A DNA stretch of 64,000 nt from Meandrina meandrites (Eukaryota > Cnidaria > Anthozoa > Scleractinia > Meandrinidae). The notes under the pieces were generated by a model, which worked only from the letters and a program-made list of their open reading frames with translations, was not told the origin of the DNA and did no database searches. A program made the translations under genes and the position numbers. Below, piece by piece: positions 55,562 through 64,000 of the stretch (its first letter is position 1; every line of letters begins with the position of its first letter). The stretch is taken from the NCBI GenBank assembly GCA_963693305.1, contig OY855906.1, positions 12,919,602-12,983,601 of the forward strand, read 5' to 3'.

Positions 55562-56866
55562 GTAAGGACATTTTCTCCTCTATTCAGTATTCCAACTGTA
55601 GGAACTAATTAGTCTGTTTGAACTATTTTACCAATAGCCAGTGTAAATCCACTTTGGTCTAAATAGGTTTTTTTTGTTCTTTAATATTTTTAAAATGAAA
55701 GTTAATCAAAAGGTTTTTAATTTTTTTTTTTTTACCGAACTATACTGAAACCTTTTCATTTTTTGGCGCCTTGTCCTAGACTTTACAGCTTCCTTGTTTT
55801 CATGGTTGTACTCTTTTGTGTTAAGTTAAGTTGAAATACATTGAAGAAGCACTGATAGGGCCAGCTTAAGAAGACTAAAACCAGTTCAGTCAACAACATC
55901 TTAAATAAAGCGGTTAAAATGTTGCCTGTCATGAGTTAGGCACAGAGAAATGCTTATTTGGGTAGAAACAAACGCCACACACCTTGCCACGAATGTAAAT
56001 TTTTCAACCTCAATTTTTACTTTACTCACTTGTTTCACTATTAAAGCTGACCTGACGTCAAAACTAATGCTCCCAATGTGTTGTTATTATATTCATATAA
56101 GTCGCGTTCTCTTTACTGAAAAGATTCACTGATAACTTAAGGTAGATGCCCCGGGTAATTTGGCAAACACTCTATATGAAAGTAAAAAAATTTTGAAATT
56201 CATAGAAACAGTGAACATACTTCCCACTCAAATCAATATACAGGAAAAGGGGTAAGGTTTTTTTTTTTATATCTAAACTATCATAGTACACACTCTAATC
56301 CAATTAAGATGGCACCCCTGTAGTGCATTCGAATTGAGAAAATTGTAAAATACATCATTCACAAAGACGATTGTCTTCATTATAAATTGGTTATTTGAAT
56401 AATAACCACAGATGATTCTTTATGTGTTTGCTCCACTGAAATGAACATAGTCTTTACAAGTTATGGGAAATCTTATTTTGCGCTTCCAAAAAAAACAAAA
56501 TAATTTATCTAGAAATTGTCTGAGGTGGACCAAACACAGAAACGATCGTAATCATTCAAACTAATAATCTGCCAAGTTTCATACGAAATGAGTAAATGGA
56601 ATCAAAATAAAATGAGATGAGTGCACCTGTTAATGTATTACACCAAAAAATGGTATTTTCTTTCCTGAATTTCCCTTTTCCCTTCACTTCACCGCCATCT
56701 TGAAAGAAAACCGCTGGTTAAAATAAATGGCAGTCAATAAAACTGGCTTTGTTTGGGTGTTGCTAGGCATGGGCCAACCAGCGGGGGCCAGATGAACATT
56801 TTACTTCCATTTTACTTGTTACCAGTTTCTTTACGCACAGTGTCGTTCTCAAGTCAGTAAAAAATC
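55562..56866. other. Intron or intergenic
   Basis: AT-rich with T-runs; no ORF with motifs. If the BEN model is right this is intronic. Confidence 0.35.
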
Positions 56867-57298
56867 ATGGCGTCGCTTCCTTCAGAACCAGGTCTAAAGA
56901 AACAAAAGCTCTCTAAAAGAGAAAAGAAAAGGATGATGTCTGAAAAGGGAAAGAAAAGTGCACCTGCAAGAGGCAAGGGAATCTGTTCGCGTGAAGAATT
57001 CACCCTGCCCACTCAATGGGAATGTGAAACGAGGGAAGGTGAGACCAGACTGATCGTCGATTGCTATTCACCTGGGAAGACGAAATACCATTCTGCGTCG
57101 GAGGTGGAGAAAGTACTCCGTGAAAGAGGGATGCATTTATGCTTCAATGATGATGAAAACCAGCCAGAGCAGGTCTCAAGCAGCGAAAGTGATGGATATC
57201 ATTCTAGCGAATTTGATCGCACAGAGAATACTTCACTGCCATCAAAAGTCCTCATGAAGTGGAACAGCATTTGTGTGTCTGCGAATCAACACAGATCT
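56867..57298 (+). CDS. Candidate exon with MBD-like domain
   Basis: The ATG at 56867 opens exactly 144 codons to a good donor (TCT|GTAAGT). A Lys-rich N-terminus (KKQKLSKREKKRMMSEKGKK) is followed by LPTQWECETREGETRLIVDC, YSPGKTKYHSASEVEKVLRE. This follows the methyl-CpG-binding (MBD/TAM) pattern, in which a Trp strand is followed by Y-x-SP-x-G-K-x-x-x-S and a helix. An acidic Ser-rich tail (SSSESDGYHSSEFD) follows. An MBD-like role in binding DNA is inferred from this pattern only. The exon lies between the putative BEN exons, on the same strand. Confidence 0.45.
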
Positions 57299-57657
57299 GT
57301 AAGTTTGTTGAAGACATCAACAAAAGTTCTCAATGTTCTACGGAGGAATGTAATGATATGTTATGATTCTGCTTTGTTTTTTCTTTTGTAATGTTTTTTT
57401 TCAACGTGTTCTGTGTTTAGCTTCTCTGAACTATTTTCTTATAACATGTTGCCCGATTATCACGCCTGTTCAAAATGAACATAAGATCAAAAGTAAGAGA
57501 TATTTGTGCTTTTAGTCTCCATTATTCTGAGCTTTCTATGTTATTGTGTTTGAAGAAACTTTGACACATTCTTGTAATTTCAGTTTATAATTTGCTATTC
57601 ACCATCATGTAATTGAAACTACCAACTACATGTAAACTATATATATTATAAATTTAG

Positions 57658-57819
57658 GCAACAGTGCAACCTTGCCCCTACCAACAACATGATCCTGATT
57701 CCACAACACCACTCAAAAGATGGTTGGTTACAACAGTTTTTAGAATGAATCTGAGGGAAAAGGGGGGCCACAGCCCCATCGGCCCTCCCCCTAAATCTAC
57801 CCATGATATAATTCCAATG
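57658..57819 (+). CDS. Candidate second exon of the MBD-like gene
   Basis: After the acceptor AATTTAG it gives 54 codons in phase 0 with the preceding exon (ATVQPCPYQQHDPDSTTPLK, then FRMNLREKGG) to ATG|GTAAGG. The matching phase and open frame support real splicing. The product is unrecognised. Confidence 0.4.
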
Positions 57820-57937
57820 GTAAGGGTGTTGACACAACATTACCAGTGTAATGTATACAATATTTAACAAATTTCTTATAGGAGTTCACTGTGTGTAAAG
57901 TGAATACATTGTGTTTATTTTCTTTCAGGTTGCATTA

Positions 57938-58399
57938 CCTAGCCTGCACTAACTGTGGTCTGGCAGAGGGAACATGTCTTGGTGCTTTGAAAACCGAGGA
58001 AGTGAGTACCATTGGGTTGTTGATTTGTACGAGTGATTGAAACTTCCAATCATACCCGAGCTTGTTCGAGCCTTTCAGAAAGCCACACAAGAGAGAATGA
58101 AGTACCTGGCAAAGGAGAAAACTGAGGAGGCGAATCAATAGAGGATTTCCGAGAAAGTTGCTTGTGCTGAAGACCAAGAAGAATGCAAGAAATGGGTGAA
58201 GCGACAGGCTGTTATTCACATCTATGGTGTAGAGGGTGAGGAGGATGGCACAGAAAACTCCAATTTGGTGCAAGAAGCAGAGCAGTTGTAAGGTGGGGAT
58301 GACACACAGATAGTGAGTGGCAGGAAATGCAAATGCGGTTCCACAAGTCACCTATGCACCTCGAGTCACTCTTGTCCGCTCAACAAGAAGAACAAGAAG
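57938..58399 (+). pseudogene. Degenerate 3' part of the MBD-like gene
   Basis: Pieces read HYLACTNCGLAEGTCLGALK (ending at GTGAGT), IPELVRAFQKATQERMKYLA, WVKRQAVIHIYGVEGEED and finally KCKCGSTSHLCTSSHSCPLN followed by KKNKK and a stop. The last Cys/His cluster is a recurrent C-terminal signature in cnidarian repeat-linked proteins. At least two stops break it, and the phase from the previous exon does not fit, so the gene is probably dead. Confidence 0.4.
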
Positions 58400-59329
58400 T
58401 AAGAACATTTTTAAAACATTGTTTCTTCTCGTAAGAACTCAAAGAGTTCATACTGCATATATTGTTGTAATGTCAATAGCTTTCTTCATTGTATTAATTG
58501 ACTTCAAATAATGCCCATAGTAACAATGATTACAGACAGTAATTGAATATTGAAAATCGAATTTATTCTTGTATATATTTCAAAAATAATTTTTGTATCA
58601 CTGCTTTGTTTTCTCTAAATATTGTACAGCTTTGAAAATATTTGAGATGTTCAATTTGATAAGATCTGATAAATTACAAGATATGTATTTAAGTACTTTC
58701 TTATCTCTTCTTTGTTCATACAGTGGAACCCCATTATAACAAAGTGCCAGGTTCCAGAAAAATTAGTTTGTTGTAATGGTGGTTAATTATAGACAACCTG
58801 TTCCATACATTTTACAATAAATTTGTAAGTTCAGGCTTTTGTATTGCATTTGTTACACCAGGGACTGTTACAAAGGGGTTTGTTCCACTGTACATCCATA
58901 AAAAATATAAATTTCTTGATATGTAAATAAATTTTGTTTGGAAAATAACTTTTATCTTACTGATTGTTTGATCAAAATTGCACATCTCGTTTTACATATT
59001 TTTGCTTTGATGATCAGATCCTGATGACATTATATTACAGTGAAATCCCAGTTTCTTGGACTTAAAAGAGAAACAAAATAAGGTTGAGAAATTAGACTTT
59101 CTTGTAACTGTAAGCATTTACAATGCATGGTATTAATTTTACACCATTTCCAGGCATATCATGTCAACATTGGGGATTTAGCTAATGCAAAGTGGCCTGC
59201 ACCAAGGACAAGTGGCCACAACACAGCAAATAACAAGGAGAGTGATGAAATAATTATTATATGTCAGTGAAATCCCAATTTCTCCAACCAAAAGTTGCTT
59301 TCCCTTGAATTTGCCATACTGTAATGGTG
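58400..59329. other. No gene recognised
   Basis: AT-rich. Two short stretches (58725-58790 and 59038-59100) have the pattern AGTGRAAYCCCA followed by A-rich text, as in dispersed MITE ends. Confidence 0.3.
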
Positions 59330-59556
59330 TCCCTGATATAAAGAACGATAGTAAAGACGTTCATAGCAAAAATGCTGCAGCCGAAGTGCCACCGGACACC
59401 AAACAGCCAGATCGCGATTTAACGGACAACTCAAACAGAAGTATAAGCACGCCTCCTCCGACTTTCAGTGATGATGAAGGTCACGAAAGTTACGATTTTA
59501 GCGATTGGTGGGCCAAGGATACGTACAACCGATCGGGCGTTGAACAAATTTCTGAG
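59330..59556 (+). CDS. Candidate internal exon, BEN-type gene
   Basis: The frame VPDIKNDSKDVHSKNAAAEV, then PPPTFSDDEGHESYDFSDWW, runs to GAG|GTAGTA. It is polar and acidic, as in linker exons of BEN proteins. It joins 60122 in phase 0. The 5' boundary is not certain (an AG at 59342 is possible). Confidence 0.35.
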
Positions 59557-60121
59557 GTAGTAAATTTCCTTTCAATTTTAAAACACACCCTGCTTCTAGA
59601 GAATTCAGGTTTAATGTTGATCATAATTCTTGGTTTGTATTTCTTTCTGTAGCGAGTAAAATAATTGTTTCTCCTTGACAAAACAATAATAACTGCAGTA
59701 ATCAAAGTTTAGTAGTGCATTCGTCTCCACGTTTGTGAGAAAGAATACGTGATTGGGTTGTGTAAGTGGATAACTGTAGATAAAGATGAATCGGAGACAC
59801 TGAGATTTTTTCTGCGATGTCCTCTCTAAGAGAAATTATGCTTCTAAGAAGCAGTGTGCTCGTACTGGCAGAGAATTCGATTTCACCTTTTTTACACATA
59901 AACTTGACTCGAAACTACCACAACAAATTTTTTATATTGTGCGTGCTCTGTTACAGTGTTCTGTTTGAGCTGATCAAAGAGGAGAGCATAAAATACGTAA
60001 GATAAGTCAAAATAAACGTCATCCTTGTGGCTCAAAACACTGAATCTTCGAGTTTTGAAGGGTCTGTGTTGGCAAGCTCTTCAAATAAGATGTATCTCAA
60101 TGAGATGGGTTTTTTTTTCAG

Positions 60122-60422
60122 GATGTGAGAACGATAAGGGATTGGGTGGAAGGTTTGCATAGAAAGTCAGACATGGTGTATTCCTTGATGACTGTGATGG
60201 AGGCAAGATTGGGCGCCATAGAAGCCGGAATATGCCTAGTGCCACTTCCCAGCCCGCCCCCATTTCAACACCCTACCATGTTCCAAACCAATCAGTTCCT
60301 CCAGCAACACAAAGTGGGACAACTACAGCTACGCCAGTGTTCCTAGGCAGTACACAGTCCTCGTCAAATTTCATGGCTCCGCCAGTACAATCGACGTCAG
60401 TGACACCAATGCAGAAAGGCAG
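60122..60422 (+). CDS. Candidate internal exon, coiled coil and Pro/Ser-rich
   Basis: After a strong acceptor (TTTTTTTTCAG) the frame reads DVRTIRDWVEGLHRKSDMVY and MEARLGAIEAGI, a short helix of coiled-coil type. Coding then seems to move frame into PSATSQPAPISTPYHVPNQS and a Ser/Thr/Pro-rich stretch. The change near 60233 suggests an indel. Confidence 0.35.
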
Positions 60423-60436
60423 ATAGATTAAAATTA

Positions 60437-61056
60437 TGTAAAAAGAAATCGCATTCCAGAAGGCAGTTCACACGGAAGGTTTTAGTAGAGCTTTTTCACG
60501 CTGATGAAATGGCTGTTTCAAATACAAGCGGAAGTGGAAACAAGGAGAAGCTGGGTGAAGATAAGATTGGACTAGTAGCCGGTAAGTACTTTCAGTTCAC
60601 GTAAATAAAGCAGTATTAAGTACCTCATAATTATCAGAAATCAAACAAGAACAAAAAGAGTAAAATTATGCTTCCAAAGCAGAAAAAGAACAGCAGCAAC
60701 ACATCCACCATTAATTGAATGTTATATTCAACTCCAAATTGTTTTAGGGGACTCAAACTGTGCACAAGATTCCAAGTGTTATTACACAACGAAATTCACA
60801 ATGCTGGTCACAATAACAAACTAATAAACTCTTCACCAAATCCTGGACTGCAAACGTTTGCATTATTTGAAACATCAAAAAATTGTATCAAAATTGTAGA
60901 ATTTGGGGTTTAAAAATTCTGTTTACAGGACTTGTACGTGCTGCATTTCCTCCTATTTCCGGAGTTCAAGATCTTTCTGTCCTGCAATGGGAGATAAGAG
61001 ATACTATGAATTTGAAGTGCAGAGAAATGAAATGTGGAAACACAAAGAGCCACTGA
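60437..61056 (+). CDS. BEN-like domain, two terminal exons
   Basis: Exon 60437-60581 encodes SRRQFTRKVLVELFHADEMA and VSNTSGSGNKEKLGEDKIG, ending in phase 1 (GCCG|GTAAGT). Exon 60929-61056 follows TTTACAG and continues in the right phase, GLVRAAFPPISGVQDLSVLQ, then W-x-I-R to a stop at 61054. The pattern (helix with R-x-L-x-x-x-F-x-x-x-E-M, SNTSG loop, then a helix ending in FP) follows BEN domains, which bind DNA and act in chromatin. The 5' limit of the first exon is unclear. Confidence 0.5.
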
Positions 61057-61693
61057 AACCTGTAAAGAAAATTGTCAATATTTCATTTATAATTTTGTAT
61101 AATTTTTAAGAGTCCATATTACAAGCTACACTTCCTTTGGACTCCAGATGCCTTACACCCAGTACTATTTTGTGAGTTAAAAAAACTTCTTAGCTGAGTC
61201 AATTAATTTTTGTTAGCAAATTAAGTACTTTTTCTGGGTGATCAACATCAATGGAAGCCATTTTCGAATTACTGGTTTTTGCAGGTGATCTATGGCACAT
61301 AAAATAAAAAAAATAAATTAATTGAACCTTGGTATACAGTAAGAGCATGTGGCCTTCGATGGTAGGCTCCAAAGAGTTTCTCGCTGTTACAGTCTTTTCA
61401 TGAGAATTTTCTATTTACAAAAATCAAATTAGCTTACTGCGCTTAATTTCGAGATGAAACGGAATCATTAACTACAAGTTTCATTTCTGCTTGCGTGATT
61501 TTAAATAATTGTCTTCAAATTCTGTTATGTTTCGGGCATACGAAATTTGTACTAGTACCTATTCAGGTGACGTGCACACCCTCACATGTCATGAGCTGTG
61601 CAGCCAAAAACAGATTAACTGAGCCTATTTATTTTAAACAAGGGATACAGAATTGTTTTCTTTTGAAGTCATTTGTGTGATCTCGCGGACGTA

Positions 61694-61861
61694 ATGACAC
61701 CTTCTGAGAAAAAATACACCAGATCCCTTTCGAAGGTCGCCTACAAACGCAGATGTATTTCTAGCCTCCTACACAGCCGTTCTTTTGGTTCGTCATGGGG
61801 TTCCGTGAAAAATGCAATGCAGAATGAAATAGAGAAACGCCTTCAAGATTCAAACCAGGAG
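61694..61861 (+). CDS. Candidate exon of an unrecognised basic protein
   Basis: The ATG at 61694 opens MTPSEKKYTRSLSKVAYKRR, then SSWGSVKNAMQNEIEKRLQD, 56 codons to GAG|GTAACA. It is basic and helical. It could be the start of the transposase-like gene that follows. Confidence 0.3.
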
Positions 61862-62311
61862 GTAACAGTTAAAAGTATTCGTCTATTCCATTTTCAAAAT
61901 GGCGGGTATTAAGCCTTGAAGCTTTAAATGAAAGCTTCTACAGGTGCTCATTCCTTTTTGAGAATATCAAGTGTTCAAAAAGCTAACCCAAATGAATTTA
62001 ACTACTATGACTGAACAAACTCTCCCTTCTGTCAAGACTAGCAGATAATGAACTAAAACTGGCAACACTCGAGAAGTCTGAAGGACCTTTGACAAAACAC
62101 CTTGACACATGACACAAATGAATATGGGGAGGAAGGCATATCATGGCAAATCATTTATTGGCAATCATGTTCATACATGCTGCAAGGTAATGCTAATATT
62201 TTCCTCATGAAGACAAGGAAACCAGTGTAAAGTACATAAAGTTTGCACAGCAACTTGAGTTGGTCTACCTTCGAATAACATTACTGTTTATTTCTTTTCT
62301 GTCACAGGGAA

Positions 62312-62971
62312 ACAACATAGGGAAGTTATGTCGTGGAATTGTTGTGAAAACAGAGAAGCTCTGCCCTTCCTTAGTTTCTCAGGCTACAGAAATCAGCACA
62401 AAATTTAAGGAGCTGTTTTAGTTATTTGCCACTTGCCAGTTTGTTTATGACAGTGCACACTACGTCAGCGATGAAAGGATTAATAAACTTGGAGAGAATA
62501 TCTCTTTAATAAATAGTTTCTTGCTAAAAACAACATTATGTAAAGGAATAACTTTATTGATAACCTGCAAAATCTTTTCTTGTTTCAGAGCAAGACATCG
62601 ATAGATTCCTGAAGTTCATTCGCCCAAAATTTCCACAAATGGCAATAACACCCAAACTTCATATGTTGGAAGACCATGTTTGTCCTTTTCTTCGAAAATG
62701 GCACATGGGCCTTGGATTCTATGGTGAACAAGGGATTGAAGGCATCCACTCAGAATTTAACAACCAGTCAGAGCACTTTAGTCACGTAAAGAAATGTGAT
62801 GTGAGATTGTGGCAAATCCTTGTCAACCATCATGTCGCAACCAGTCCAACACTTGCAGTGAAGGCCCCAAAAGCTAAACAAAGAAAATTAAAATGTAAAG
62901 CAAACAAAAGAAATTATAGGGTATATTGGGCACAGGACGTTTGGCATCCAGGCCTTTCCAGAAGTCATTAG
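62312..62971 (+). pseudogene. Transposase-like protein, C-terminal exons
   Basis: After the acceptor GTCACAG (about 62308) comes NIGKLCRGIVVKTEKLCPSL, a stop, LFATCQFVYDSAHYVSDERI. After a second acceptor (TGTTTCAG, ending 62588) comes EQDIDRFLKFIRPKFPQMAI, TPKLHMLEDHVCPFLRKW, and FYGEQGIEGIHSEFN, then a basic tail to 62971. The block P-K-x-H-M-x-E-(D/E)-H-V followed by GEQG-x-E-x-I-H-x-x-FN is a recurrent signature in cnidarian multi-copy genes that I believe are transposon-derived. The superfamily is not assigned. The stop in the first exon suggests decay. Confidence 0.45.
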
Positions 62972-63367
62972 GAGGGTATAGGAGAAGGCTGGGTCCCTAG
63001 CCTTTAATCTTCTAGACATCGTAGTTGACCTTGAGACACAGGCGTCATCAAATATCCCTTGCCAAAATGGAAAAAAAGCCATTGACAAAAATATCCTTGG
63101 TGCCATTCAGTGTAAGTTCTCAAAGCATATATACCTATTTGTCGCCTCTCCATAATCTAATTATTATTTTTGGACCATCACATTCAAAACCTAGTTTGAG
63201 GTTATCATACATGATCTCCATTAAGGTTCACATGAAATGTTTGCAATTACAAGGGAGAAATGGTATAGAATGGTACTTTATTAATTATCAGGAAGAAAGT
63301 TGTCCTAAAGCATTTTTTCACAGAAGAGAAATCCATGTGATTTGACATGTCTACCATCCTATTGCAG

Positions 63368-63456
63368 ATGCAGTTGAAGAGGTAGGAGAGTTCGGAATTA
63401 GAACTTTAGAGACAGAACTGTTGGCAAGAAACCGAATGAAGAGAAAGTCTGTATAG
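63368..63456 (+). CDS. Candidate 3'-terminal exon
   Basis: The acceptor ATTGCAG is followed by AVEEVGEFGIRTLETELLAR and NRMKRKSV to a stop at 63454-63456. It is short and charged. It may end a gene whose other exons are the degenerate ones before it. Confidence 0.3.
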
Positions 63457-63777
63457 TAGTGTATCATGCACAGTGGATTTGCCAACCCTTCAAATGCAAC
63501 ACATTAAAGAAATGCATGACCTGTGATATCTCATTTTGCAAACATTTTTTAAAAACAAGCTTCATTTATTTAATTTTTTTAATCAGTATCAAGTAATGGA
63601 ATTTAAAACTTTTAGAAAGGCTGAACTTTTTCTGTAATGTTTTCATATACTGATGTAAAATGTAACAAACGTTTTAAGTCACTTTTTTCTGGACATTGAG
63701 TTCTATCTATGTATACATTTTTGACAATGGAGATAATTTTCTGTGTGGCTTCCAGTTCTTGTTTTAAGGTTTCTGCC

Positions 63778-63783
63778 AATAAA
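63778..63783 (+). terminator. Candidate poly(A) signal
   Basis: AATAAA about 320 bases after the stop of the 63.4 kb exon, followed by T-rich sequence. It is plausible as a cleavage and polyadenylation signal; such hexamers are frequent by chance in AT-rich DNA. Confidence 0.25.
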
Positions 63784-64000
63784 AGTACTTTTCTTGAAAT
63801 CATGGTTTGTTTTGTCCAAGACTACAAAATCCAACCAGCTAAAAATAAAACTGGTCACGCACAATTAGTTTCAATTTAGACAACCAATCAACGACACCTG
63901 TGAGAATACGGACAATTTTCAGCCTGTTTCAAGTCACAAAAGCTTGTGGAAATCAGTCTGCCTGAACTTTTATCCGACTGCTAATTTAACCTTTTTGGTG

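Overview
The window reads as nuclear DNA of an animal, most likely a cnidarian and probably an anthozoan such as a stony coral. The reasons are AT-rich DNA, short ORFs with GT/AG-bounded exons, and a dense mix of Penelope-like, DIRS-like, Ty3/Gypsy, BEL/Pao, L1/Tx1-type LINE, Tc1/mariner, MULE and MITE remnants. Several of these resemble families I associate with coral genomes. Nothing looks bacterial: there are no operons, no rRNA and no CRISPR array. No intact single-copy host gene can be proved; most of the coding signal is transposon-derived and decayed.

Layout. 0-8 kb: the 3' end of a Penelope-like element (PLE) with a GIY-YIG nuclease, a broken RT/RNase H fragment, three TIR-bounded MITEs, a long hairpin and several degenerate duplications. 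8.4-10.6 kb: a fragment of a Polinton/adintovirus-like element, with an A32/FtsK-type packaging ATPase on + and a divergent small gene on -, cut on the right by a 5'-truncated LINE. 13-15 kb: candidate acidic/serine-rich exons running into a nearly complete PLE reverse transcriptase (15-17.8 kb). 17.8-20 kb: a MULE transposase on - with three frameshifts, then a Myb/SANT-like fragment. 21.6-24.5 kb: a Tc1-like transposase split by a LINE with a 10-bp target-site duplication (TSD). 25.7-26.6 kb: LINE ORF1. 28.9-29.5 and 35.3-36.1 kb: at least six copies of an unrecognised coding-like module of about 65-70 residues. 31.3-32.2 kb: a LINE 3' end with a perfect 13-bp TSD. 37.3-38.2 kb: BEL/Pao integrase. 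41.9-45.1 kb: a Ty3/Gypsy element with a candidate LTR. 46-47.4 kb: BEL/Pao gag. 49.9-52.9 kb: a DIRS-like element whose gag recurs as a fragment at 20.8 kb. 53.1-55.1 kb: a PLE fragment present twice around a palindrome-bearing insert.

55.3-64 kb is the most gene-like part. It has exons with consistent phases that end in a BEN-like domain, an MBD-like exon pair lying in the interval between them, and degenerate exons of a transposase-like protein. The genes do not form one pathway; the window is a record of nested insertions and decay. The most unusual items are the repeated module, the viral-type ATPase fragment with a zinc finger and adjacent hairpin, and three hammerhead-ribozyme-like motifs, one of them directly behind each of the two GIY-YIG PLE tails.
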